Shown here: piece after piece, positions 50,657 to 62,400 of the stretch
How the letters are laid out: each line of letters opens with the position of its first letter
Position numbering within the stretch: the stretch's first letter is position 1
Assembly (NCBI RefSeq): GCF_910592395.1
Contig: NC_088316.1
Location: forward strand, 19,592,001 to 19,656,000
Length of the DNA stretch: 64,000 nt
Origin: Lineus longissimus
Taxonomy: Eukaryota > Nemertea > Pilidiophora > Heteronemertea > Lineidae
Direction of reading: 5' to 3'
Translations under genes and position numbers: made by a program
The notes under the pieces: generated by a model
Database searches by the model: none
What the model saw: only the letters and a program-made list of their open reading frames with translations
Told to the model about the DNA's origin: nothing

Positions 50657-51070
50657 TTATAACACTGTAAAAAAGCAAAAATGGTTTAAACGGGAGTCAA
50701 ATATGGCACTATATTGGGTAGTCACAGGGACAAAGTCTATGTGATGCGGTTCCATGGCAATTTCCCTAAAGTTCCAATGTCTACCAATTTTGTGGGGAAG
50801 GTATTTTCTCATAAAATCTATTTTTAGATCCAAGTTGGGATAATGGTACTTCATGTTGCGCCAGATCTTTTTCTGACAGTAGTACTCTTGACTTGGGGTT
50901 CTATGTTTCTCCTGAGATTTCCACCAGGGTGCAGTGGTGGTCATCTCGAGATGAAAAATACCCTTAGGCCCTATACTTGAAGAAAACAAACGGTGTGATG
51001 CCGAAAATTTCGAGGGCAAAAAACTCAAACAATTCTGTGCAATCTCACAGGAACCAGTCGATGTCAACAT
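50657..51070 (-). CDS. Hypothetical protein, 137 aa, possible mitochondrial targeting sequence
   Basis: A single uninterrupted minus-strand frame from ATG 51068-51070 to TAA 50657-50659. The first 38 residues lack acidic residues apart from E9 and contain HRLFSSSIGPKG, compatible with a mitochondrial presequence. The body is rich in Tyr, Trp, His and Lys (APWWKSQEKHRTPSQEYY, then QKKIWRNMKYHYPNLDLK), as in mitochondrial ribosomal or ciliary structural proteins. I did not recognise a family and assign no function. Codons 92-105 (PHKIGRHWNFREIA) are duplicated in inverted orientation at 51399-51440. The gene is close behind TAF7 on the same strand; no clear poly(A) signal was seen. Confidence 0.5.
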   Translation of the reverse strand: MLTSTGSCEIAQNCLSFLPSKFSASHRLFSSSIGPKGIFHLEMTTTAPWWKSQEKHRTPSQEYYCQKKIWRNMKYHYPNLDLKIDFMRKYLPHKIGRHWNFREIAMEPHHIDFVPVTTQYSAIFDSRLNHFCFFTVL

Positions 51071-51398
51071 CCTCTTGAGCTATAAATAGCACTAAGGGCA
51101 GCACGAGGTGATTCACACATGATAATCCAGGATATGTGATATGTGATGTTTCCCGGTAAGTGACTTGACGAAGGTTTATTATACCCCACAGTCAAGCCAT
51201 ATTAAGAAGCAAAGATCAAGTCAATGCTCAAACATGATCATCTGAGTGTAAAAGAAACGGAAATTAATACAAATTTCCAAAGCCTTCTGCCCCGAGTCCA
51301 AAACGTAAACAACAACACGTGAGTATGATCTTAAAATAGATACTGACACGATAATGCACGGAATTCCACGTCGTGACGTCATTTGCACCGACAAACGG

Positions 51399-51440
51399 CC
51401 CCACAAAATTGGTGGACATCAGAACTTTAGGGAAATTGCC
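51399..51440 (+). repeat. Inverted partial duplicate of 14 codons of the 137-aa ORF
   Basis: These 42 bp match the reverse complement of 50756-50797 at 39 of 42 positions. Read on the plus strand they encode PHKIGGHQNFREIA, 12 of 14 residues equal to codons 92-105 of the neighbouring minus-strand ORF, ending directly in TGA. A short frame from ATG 51354 reads into it, and a TATAAATA sequence lies upstream at about 51081. It is either a tiny inverted duplication or the last trace of a longer inverted copy. Confidence 0.7.
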
Positions 51441-52368
51441 TGAACATGGTAAGAAATATAGAACTTGAGTGTTGTTTTTCCACTCAAAATTAGCACTCTT
51501 CCGTCGGTCGATATCCTCAATACTTCCGTTGAGAGGAATTCTAGAACCATTGGCTTTAGGAACAAGCGTCAAAATGTTCGTTCTTTACCTATTGTCCTCA
51601 TAAAACATAAAAGGTCAACCCATTGACAGCATGCATGTATGTAGCGTAGGCCTGCCTATACAAGACATGTTCAGACTCCAGTCCATGTCCATGGCTGGGT
51701 GCACCTGTCACCATGGTCACACATCACTAATTCCAAAATGACAGCAGCTGTGTGATTTATGATTGAACTGATGCCATGTTATGCAGCACTGACACTACTG
51801 CAGTGTACAATTATTCGCGACCACGATCGAGTCGTCTGTCAACAGTCAACTCAGACAACTGTCCTCAAGTCAACCTGTTCAGCTCACTTGACCATGTTGA
51901 CTGAGTTGAGACAGACAGCAAGCTGGAAGAACAGGAAAAGCAGCGAGCAGAGCTAGGACAGGTGTTTCTGTCTCTGCCCGGCTGGCGACCTCCCTCACCC
52001 ATGTCATCTTTGTATGCATTTTCATTTTGCAATGATTTAGGGGCCTACCCTGATTTGTTTTATCATTTCTCACTCTGGACGATTCTTTGTTCAGAATCGT
52101 TTCTTTATCCGGACTCGGAGTCCATTTTGAAATTGATATGCACAGCCATCTACCAATAACTTGAGGTACCTCCCGGTCCATTGCTATTACCGGTAGTATT
52201 ACTACCAAATTAGTGGTTTTAGTTAAGGTTTTCAAATTTGGACACCCTTTTGGGAATCTTAATTCGGACTCGGTCCTAATTTGAACTCTCCGAGTGTTCG
52301 AATAAGGAAACGTTTCCGAATAAAGACTCGTCCAGAACTGATATAGTTTCAGAGTTGGCTAAATATCA

Positions 52369-52600
52369 GGGAGGTCAGTGGCATCAATATACATAGTCGG
52401 GTTTCGAGCAGACGGCTAGATTGTGGGTTTGAATCTCCGAAGGATCACCCCTGTTTTGTCTTTATGTCCTTGAGGGTTGAGCATTGCACTTCACCCTGCA
52501 AACTTCTCTGTATCCACACAGGCCAGGAGTAAATGGGTGCATAGCTTGCAGAGAAAGCCATGGCAGGTGGATTACATACAGCTTGAAGCCTTTAGCTCAG
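52369..52600 (+). mobile_element. Probable tRNA-derived SINE fragment
   Basis: An A-box-like AGGTCAGTGGC (near 52371) and a B-box-like GGTTTGAATCT (52426-52436) lie about 55 bp apart, as in a tRNA-type RNA polymerase III promoter. They are followed by TGAGGGTTGAGCATTGCACT, TTCACCCTGCAA and AGTAAATGGGTGCATAGC, wording familiar from tRNA-related SINEs of marine invertebrates. The 3' end and target duplication were not identified, so it is probably old and truncated. Confidence 0.45.
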
Positions 52601-54037
52601 TCATTCATCCGATCCAGAGGACTGGCATTCTTTATTTTTGCGATGTCTTCACCCTGAACATGCAATATGAAGTTTTCCTCATTCTGCTCTTTTCTTAGAT
52701 AATTAGAGACTGAAAGCCAGTTGAACTTTAAGGCTGAAGATGTTGGTATGGTATATTTCTGCTTGGTTTAGGCCTAGTTATAATATACATCTCACAGCAA
52801 TTAATTATTGTAATTCCTAGTCATACATATCTAGATAGATACATGTACATGTAGCATGTCTAACACAATTCCTAGATCCTAACAATGCACTAACTACATG
52901 TTGAACTACAAAAGTCTGGTTGGAATCGAATAGGTTTTTTTAGATGTTCAATGCTTTGTGACAGTAGTTTGTTTTGAATAAATGGGCTATTGTCATCCGG
53001 CTATAGGTGGTGTTGGCAGTCACTATCATGACTATAGAGTATTATAGTTTTGTCAAGGCATGTAAGTGATTTGTCTCAAATTTAAACGGGTATGAATCAA
53101 TCTTGCAGAAGTTATTCTAAGGCCATTGTGTTAGGCGTAGTTCCAGGTATAATCAAAACTCAAGTTATCTAAAACAAGATTGTTGAATGAAATTTGAATG
53201 CACTTTATAACCTGTTGGATTATTTGTTTTCCCCTTCAGGCGCCAGACACAACCGTCACAGCTGAAACTGTGCCAAGTCTTCAAGGCCTTCATACTCCGG
53301 TGATTTAAAAAAACTATGGGCAAAATTCAAGTTGACAAATTCAGACACAGTCTGCGCACATGTTGATGTTCCCCACACTTTCCTTCACTTTAAAGGTAAA
53401 AACCATGTCACATTCATCTTGGAAAATTGTCATCAATCATTATGATACAATCTATTAAAGGTTGTGAATGACAGCTGGGAGAAATTTGTGCAGCTTCATG
53501 AGGTTCTGTGTTTGGAGGTCCAGATGTGCGTGAACTTCAAAACTTGAATATTGCCTTTTGGGTTTTAATACTGTTAGTTTGTTCTTGTTCATATTTCCAT
53601 TTGACGAGTTTATACATGCATGTATTGTAGCAGGCATTGCATCTGCAACCTGCAGGAAATATTTGCCCTCCTTCTCTTGTTATCATAACTTTTTTACCCA
53701 TTGGCCATTTGCTGTTGTGAATTTGCAGTTTGTTTAATCTCATTGATAATAATCTGCTATTGTTCTCTGTGTTCAGATGATGGTGGCCTCTTCCCTGGTT
53801 TAGTACACTTATGTAAGTAGTTAACCCCTACTGCTTCAGTAGATCCAGCATGCCCTTTTGATGTACAGAGCCTCTTTGCATCACGAACTTGCTGTTTATC
53901 AGACGCAGTCCTGTTTTATTTTCGCTTATGCATGTTTTCTTTCCATTGCAGACTGAACACATACTCGACAGCCCTTGATTGTTCATCATGTTGTACTTGA
54001 TACATCTGCTTTTTGTGTTTTCTCCTGTTGTATTGTG

Positions 54038-54232
54038 CAGGGTGTCCCCTTCTTACTAGGCCGAGTGGTTCTCATGACAGTTTGATCACTTATACTCACA
54101 CGCAATAACAAACTGGTGTTTTCTTGACCACTTTTTAGTCTCTTTTAGAAGTCCGACTTGAAAAGATTGTTGATTCGGATGTTGCATTCTGGTGAATTAT
54201 GAAGTGCTGAAGAAGATGTTTGGGACACCCTG
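54038..54232. mobile_element. Small mariner-like MITE (195 bp)
   Basis: Perfect 11-bp terminal inverted repeats, CAGGGTGTCCC at 54038-54048 and GGGACACCCTG at 54222-54232, bound a 195-bp stretch without an ORF. The right end is followed by TA, the left preceded by TG, possibly a mutated TA target site. The terminus resembles those of Tc1/mariner-type MITEs. Short repeats can pair by chance, so confidence is moderate. Confidence 0.4.
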
Positions 54233-56452
54233 TATACACGTACTTCCAATTTTCCATGGCTTTCCTTTCCCCAGCTTCAGTTGAGTTTAGTAACTTATTT
54301 GCTGGTGCTCTCCTGACATGAATGGACACTCCAGCATTTAATGACAGAAACTATGGTTGGAATTGTTCAGTTATGAGCTGATGGGTCCAACCGACTTCAT
54401 GGTATTTGCCAGATCCTCATTTAAATGTACATGTAGCTCTGTTTATATATTTTATTTCTCGGAAAGACAACTCGAGTAAGATTAAGACGATGCTGTCCTG
54501 CCAAGTGCATCATGCAGCCTTACTCTAGTACTGGAGATCAAAACATCTATGGGTTGATGTGATTTCTTACTCAATATTCCTAACTTTTCTTAAATTTGTT
54601 ACCAATATCACTTTGTTTCTATTTACTGTACAAAGTTCTGCTATCCATTTGTTATTGTCATCTGCTTTGCTTTTTGCCTTTATAACTATTGTGTTGTTTG
54701 TAGAATTTGCTTATGGATGTCTATTCATTGCACGACTGTGCAGGGCTTACCAAATATGCATTACATGCGCATGTCGAATATGATCATGTCTTTGTATTTG
54801 ATGACTTCACCCAGAAGGTAATTTCATATCAAGAATGGATAACGAGTGTTTATTTATTGGCTTTACATTGTCAATACTTCACCATAGAAAATTATAAATA
54901 ATGTCCCTCTAACAAAAATGTTGAAACACACCCGGGCCACATGCATGGCCACCCATACATGTACATTCAGATAATCTATAAGTGGCCTCGTTGGACTTGT
55001 TGCCCACTCAGCATGTCCTTTCAAGGTAATTAACTCACTCACGAATGCCCTGGCCAAAGTGCATGCATTGTTTTAAAGTTAGTACTCTGGTGTTCATTTT
55101 AACACTGTGAGCATAAAAGTATGATAGTACTGAGGAAACACATTCATGTGCCAGATCATATGCTTGCCACGGATAGGATACCATCGTTAGATTGGCAAGT
55201 GAACAACCAAAACTAGGTAAGATTTTGGCTTAAGGTGAAACTATGATTCTATTTGGCTAATCTAAGGAACAACAGAACTCTTTCAAACACCAATAATCCG
55301 GCAAGATATTCTTTAGAGGCCATTCTGACCAGATGACTATTACCATTTTGTGATTTTGGGCAAGTTGTGGTGAGTGACTATTATACATTCTCAAAAGCCT
55401 TGTCATGTGAGCCTTGTAAAAGTGTATTCTGTGTGCCTTTTTATTCCACTACCAGTGTCCTCCACTCAACCTTCATTTGGTACAGGTCACTGGTACTGGC
55501 AAAACAATGGATTTTGTTGTGTTTGGAAGTTTTCTGAACTGGATTGTCTGGTGTCTGGTGGTAAGAAATTTGTGATCTGGTGGTCTAAAATATCTTGATA
55601 GGAAAAAAATTACAACTTATTTTGATATGGTGTTTTGCAATGTATCACGTTGGTCTGGTGGCCAATGAGACCAGCGAATACTGTGTCTGCTCTGTTATTA
55701 CCTTTGAGCAAACTTTAGACTGTGCCTTTAGTGAGCTATCGGTGCACCTGAGGGCATCTGAGGGTTCTTGTAACTGATAGGAAAAGGAGGACGGTTAATG
55801 GTGGCTCCTGTGTGTCCAAGGCTCAGCCTGCTTCATGACCAACAACTGTGTCACTATGTAACCAATTCTTGAGCTTATTCACAGTTGGTTTCACACCCCA
55901 ACTGTCACAACTTGTCTCCAGCCATAGGTCTCTAATCTCCAGCCAGATGGCAGCACTTCTCTGGTTGCTAGGGAAGCCCAACACATAATCAATGCTTAAT
56001 GACTGGTTCAATACTCAATGCCCACATTGTACAGCAAGGTAGTGTGTTCGGACGAGACCAGTCAAAACCATTGAAAAGCGTGGCATTGTTATTCAAATGT
56101 ACTTCACTTGCTTACACAGTTGAATGGCTTAGGGTAGACTTGGGTCGCTTGGAATTTGCATACTGGACAATTTAATTCAAGGGGATAGGGTGTCCATGTG
56201 GTAAAGGATCATAAATGATGTCATTACACAAGTAACTTTACTAAATTCCGATACAATTTAGAATTTGGATATCTTGTTAATTTGGTTCTCAGTTCTTGTG
56301 GATTATTCACAATGGGGTGTTCAGTGTAGTGTGTGTCTGAAGCAGAACTGGAGTGGTGTCATACTGGATTGTGTATTGATTCTCATTGGGGTGATCTGAG
56401 CTTAATCAGAAAATTACTCCATCGTTCATAGTGTACGTTTGTGTGAATTATA

Positions 56453-59400
56453 ATGATGATGACGACTTCATCACCAGCAGGTGGGCAAATGGAGTCCAAT
56501 GGAATTTCACCTCATCAAAGCATTGGGGGCCAGAGCTCTCTTGTGACTTCGCGGTTTGCACCTACCTTGGCTGCTGTTACTGAAAATGCTGCTAAAACTG
56601 TTGACAATATCATGAAAACTGTGCTAGGTGCTACGGCTGGGCCAAGTAATCCGTCCACTCGTCGCATCACCACTGCTGACATTGTTAAAGGAAAAACTGT
56701 CTCTCATACTGCTTCGACTATGAAATATGTTACAGAGGTGATGAAGGTAAGTTTATGGATGAAATTCCTGTTCTTTACAATAGGTGATCTTCTGGTGACT
56801 CATTCATTCATTTCCTTGAAATGATGGATTTTAAAATGAAACCATATCAAAATGTTGGTGTTTTGATCCCCTTGCTCAACACATTTGTGCAATTGGACTT
56901 TTCCAATTCAATTATAAATGTCTTTTTGTTTCAAATTTTAACGAACAGTGTCGGCCTTTAACCTGTGGAGGAATCTGACAACGTGAGGACTTTAGTTTGG
57001 TGTCTGTTCATTATTCAGTGACCACACATCTCTGTAGTACCAATGTTTGTGGTACTCTAGTCAACAGTCAAGCCACTAAACGTCATTTATTTTAAATGAA
57101 ACAAAATCGGTTCTGTCAATCGTACTAGTATTAGTGATAATATAATTAATAACAAAAATATACTGGTGATGAATAAACTACTCTATAGTTACTGTAGCGT
57201 AACTATAGAATGCTGTATTATTTGGGAGGGGAAACTTTGATATTTGGAGTATGAGATTGTACGTTATCATGGACTTGGGTAGCAGAAGGACTGTTTTAAA
57301 GGAACTTTTGGGCCCATGCTATCTAAAAGTTATAGAATATCCCTGTATGCTGTGTTGCCGCTGTTGAGGGGTGCTCATTTGGTCTGATTTACCTGTAAGA
57401 GGCCTATATGCGTCACAAACACGTCCGGACCGGCTTAGAGCTTGAACAAAGTCCTATTTTTGGTGCAAAACTAAGAAGCTTACTGCTTTACTTTTTTTGT
57501 CAAGGTGAATTGTTTGAATCCAAACTACACATTTCCAATCAAGTTCGGTCAAACAGGGCCTTATGTAAACGCTCTAATTCCCTCAGGGCCTTTGTTTGTA
57601 TTGGTTTTAGTGTTAGATGATTTAGAAATAAGTTCAAACGTGAAGATCCAGTTTTAATGGAATGTCATGGGAATTGAGGTGGCCAACGCATAGATTTCTT
57701 GACTTTCATTGTTGCTGTCATCTTTGACTGGGTGGAATACTTGTTATTTTGCATGGTATGAGCCGGTCATCTGTGTTTACCCCTCACCTCTATTGTTCCT
57801 TGTGTCGCTTGGAATTGCAGTATAAGAGCTATCAAAACTAAAAGTGACTTGCCTAAGGTCACTTGTGGCAGGTTTGTGAACTTATCTTCTAGTTCTACCA
57901 TATGTATGGATGTATTATATCAGCTCCAGATACCCTCAGGTCCAGTTTGAAATTCTTGGCACATTTGTACAATTTTGTATACAATAATTTTCTTCCTGAT
58001 CTGTTTTCGTTTAGGCAGATAAGTAAGAATATGAAATATTACAATACAAATTACAGGGTTTTGCATCTAGTAATACCATTTAGTAGGAGTGTTATGTTGC
58101 TGTAAGGCATACATGTACCGGTACATGTAGTCTATTTACCAGGCCTGGTATTATCACAACACTGGTACTAGTACCACATGAACCATACGATAGGCCTGTG
58201 TATGATTGCACCCATCCTCCTTCATTGATCTTTGATAGATTCTGCATGATTGCGAGTTATTGCTTTCTGTTCGAGATGATTCTGGATCAGGCATCGATTT
58301 GGGGTGGCCATGCAGCACCCCCTGATTGGCAGGTTCGTGTCGTACAATGTTTCAATCCAATTCTAGGTCATGCCTCTCTCCTGGGTTCATCATCCATTCC
58401 TTTGCTGCCGGGCATCGATTCAATATGCCCTGATAGTACACAGTGATGGTAACCGGAAAAACGCCGACCGACCGACCGACCGACTGACCGACTGACCTGC
58501 GAACCTACCGTCATATGCCGTATCCCTTTCGCTTCTCTATAGCACATGTATCTGTGTAGTGCCCAGCGCAATGGACGTGATGGAGTCCGACGTGTCTGAC
58601 AGCAGCAGGTCATGTGAAATGAAATTGTAAACAAGCGCACGTGCGCTGTTCAAATGACAACAAATGCATATTGCGCGTTGCAGTTCATGCATTGCATCGG
58701 TCGAGACACTCGAATAGAAAAACTACAGTGCATAGATTAGGCCCAAATCGTGTTTTTATATCCACCGACCATGTAGACAAAGCATATCTTTAGAGTATCG
58801 TTATCAGTTCCTTACCGCGTGGGCTCGTTTTCCCGGTATAATTGACTGGAGATGCTGTTGTCAGACACGTCGGACTCCATCACGTCCATTGCGCTGGGCA
58901 CTACACAGATACATGTGCTATAGAGAAGCGAAAGGGATACGGCATATGACGGTAGGTTCGCAGGTCAGTCGGTCAGTCGGTCGGTCGGTCGGTCGGCGTT
59001 TTTCCGGTTACCCACAGTGATGGAATCAGAGATAAGTAACGACTGCATGCTAAATAAGGTGTGTTTATTGATGGGACAGTTTACCTGAGTATCTTAGCGA
59101 CGGTAACCAATGTCTCTCCCAGTGTTGCCTGACGAGGATGTAGGACTGATTAGAATTTGTCGAGTAGTGAATGATTGCATGTATTCAGTGATGCACTTAT
59201 GAAGTTTTAGTGCCAAATCACATAATTGAAGAAAATTTGAAGCATGTTTGAGGAAAAATTCACTTGTATTTTTGTATTTTACAACCGTGTCTGTTGTTGT
59301 TTTTGTCTGGTATATCATCTTTCCATCTATCTCTAGATATTGTCATTTCATTGGTTTAGTTGATTGAGTGGGTTAATGATATCTTGCGTCTAGACTGATA

Positions 59401-62400
59401 GATTTGTGTCAAGAGTTGACCTGTGGGGTTTAGAACAGCCATAACGAATCAATCGTGCAATCTTCGACCGGGAAGTTATCCCAGTTCTTGCATAACCAAA
59501 TTTGTATAATGTAAACATTGAGAACTTTCCGTACATGTTGTGTACACGCTAAAATACTTGGTGTTCTAGCTTTCTGGTGTTGTTGTACAATGGGAGTTTT
59601 GTTGGATTTCTTGATTTCTTAAGTGGAGTTTTCTTTTTGATTTCTCCCTTCTCTTTGTCAACATTGATAACAGTGTTGACCGATTTATGCCGATGTTTGT
59701 TTTGAAACATATGTTGAATATACATGGCGATGGGCTTGGACACTTGTATACGACATGTGCATGTATACTGTTAGTGCTTCAAAGGAGCTGAGGCCAGTAT
59801 GGAGACACGTTCTTCCTTATCAACCAAATTGGTGAAGGTATTGTTAAAAATATCATATTTTTGTAGTCCGAATAAATCTCAATAGGATTGTTGCGTTAAG
59901 GTCCTAAATGAGGCGATGACAAAAAATTATTTTGTCAAAAGGTCCATGTTTTTCATTCCCTGTCCTTGGACACTCACAAGGTCTGTATAAAGTGACTCAA
60001 TGATTGATTGAGTGATTGATGGCTTTACATTTCCTGAATGCTGTTTGAAGAGAAAAAAACTAGTCAATTTTCACCACTTTTGCAGTTCACTGATTAATTC
60101 ATTTGATTTTCAGAATTACAACAGGAGATTATTGTTAAGTTGTGTCATAGCCAAACCAGACACAATAGACTAAGGCTTCTAATTGTAGTAAATATGCAAA
60201 ATGTTCCCTGTGCCAGTATTGTATCCTTCAATATCCTCCTTGTCTTTCCAGAAATTTAGGACAACTCCAGAACCGGACAACTCTACCATCGACTTTTTCG
60301 ACTTTGGCAACTTCACAGCAAATACCACCACCAACTCGACCGATATGAACCCGGTGAATCCAAACGCTGAGCGCGATTTCTACATCGGCCTCTTTCTCGC
60401 TATCAGTTCCACAATATTCATCGGGTCCAGTTTTATATTGAAGAAGAAGGGCTTGTTGAAGTTGGCTAGGACAGCAAATGCCAGAGCGGGTTGGTATTCT
60501 CTCATGAAACTTGCAATCTTTATAATTACTATGGAATGTGATCAGGGTTTGCTCTGTCGTCATCTTTCTGAAGTATTGATTGAAGAGCTGAGGTGTCAAC
60601 TTTGATCAGAAATTTGACAAATCAGTAGTCATAAGTAGTAGCAAAAACTCTTGAAAAATTGCAATGTACCACTGTTGTTGAGGAAAAGCCTACATGAATA
60701 ATGTATATAAGTGGCTTATTGGCTATCAGTATTGTCCAGGTACATGTAACTGCGTCATAATTGTCCAGGTAACTGCGCACTTCCCAATGAACCACTTGTT
60801 TCTCCACTCTGTGCTGTCATCCTGATGGAGATGGAAAGAGAAATGAATAATTGATGTGTAGTGTCAGGGGACTGGTTAACTAATATATGAGCTTGGGACT
60901 GTGACTTAGGGTACTCCAGATATTGTAGGGCTGGACTATAGAAATTGCAGGCTTAGGGAGGTCATGGCCTGTCAGCATTCACGTATTTGTGTGTGGATGG
61001 GTTTAAATTGAAAATGACTTTAGTTATTTCAAAAGCTTTTAGACGCAGTTGTTATCTTTCTGAAGGTGAGATGCTGTGCTAGAAGCTTCAAGGACAATAT
61101 TTCATTCATGATAGGCGTCGGTATAGGTCCTCTCGAACTTTGGTGCCATGAGCTTATTTACCAAGTTTGAACATATGATGTATAAGCTGAAGAAACACCT
61201 GTCATGCTCCATAACTTCAGTATAGCATGCATCACTTGATTGGAAAGCGATTTAAGAAACGATATGAAAGAATATTCTAATCGCTTGTTGAGGTAATTTG
61301 AGTCATAACACCATTGTACATGAATTATTGGAATGGAAGATCACATGGTGTTTAGAATTCTTGAATTCTTGATGATGTCCATGAATTCATTGAGACAGAG
61401 TTCATGCTGAAGGAAAAATCCAGTTAGTAGTTTGTTTGTGTACATTTTATGATGCAGCTAAGAAGCATAGTATTTATGGAGCTGGTGTACTGAAGCTCAA
61501 GGGTATAGCCATCGACAATTCATCCAACTGCCTCGCCTTTTTGCAGAGGACACACTTGATTTTCTGCCACATGCATCAGATTAAATAAACCATTGGCCGA
61601 CATTGCAAAAGTCACGTTGAGTTTCAATATCACTGTACCGGCTTAGACCAGTTGTACAGAAATTGATTTCTCTCGACTACACTGAATGTCTGTCTCGTTC
61701 AAACCCCGTTTGCTCATATGGGCTCATTGATCTTGCAAAGGTAAACTAAAGGTGAGCCAAGCGTGTGAAAAAAGCCCTCCACAATTGTGTGACAGCTTTT
61801 GATGACAATCTGGATCATCGATTTTCATCATTCTGTTCAGTCGGCCAATGGTCTACAATAGAAAATAATCTGTTGACTATTTGCCATTTTTCCCTATTAA
61901 CCAGCCTCCATCGTAGATTGATCAGCAGTACTTGTTACCAACTTACTTTTGCTATCATGTCTCGATGCATCCAGGTTTTGCTGGCTGTTCTCACCACTTG
62001 TGTTTCACATGTTCTGTCCTGTTGCATATGATGTTCTTCTTGATGATGTTCCCTGTCTAATGATTGCTTGTTTTGTGTGTTCACAGGAGCGGGTGGATAT
62101 GGTTACCTCAAAGAATGGTTGTGGTGGACGGGCATGATTATGAGTAAGTATGGCCGACTGGGTGGTCAAGTGACGGGTTGGCAGAATAAAATGACTGATC
62201 TGCTTCTTGTGGGTCTTCCCAGAAGTCTGTCCTTGGTTTCTGAGCCAGACAAGACCAATCATATTCCAGCATACAAGTGTAGACGTCATAGGCCTACATA
62301 AACCTGTATCCCCACAATAATGGAAAACTAATATTGAATTTAGAAATTGATAATGATCTGGTCAAGCCAGTCATGTCATTTTCCGTCCAGCGTATGGCCA

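Larger units (their letters stand above)
51600..56440. other. Gene-free interval upstream of the NIPA gene
   Basis: No exon with both coding character and splice sites was found. It contains a SINE-like stretch (about 52369-52600), a small inverted-repeat element (54038-54232) and otherwise unique AT-rich DNA. Non-coding leader exons and the promoter of NIPA may lie here, because the first coding exon at 56453 has no obvious promoter motif just upstream. Confidence 0.45.

Noticed and set aside
51879-52235. 118-codon minus-strand ORF
   Set aside because: No splice sites, start context or recognised domain; composition looks random.
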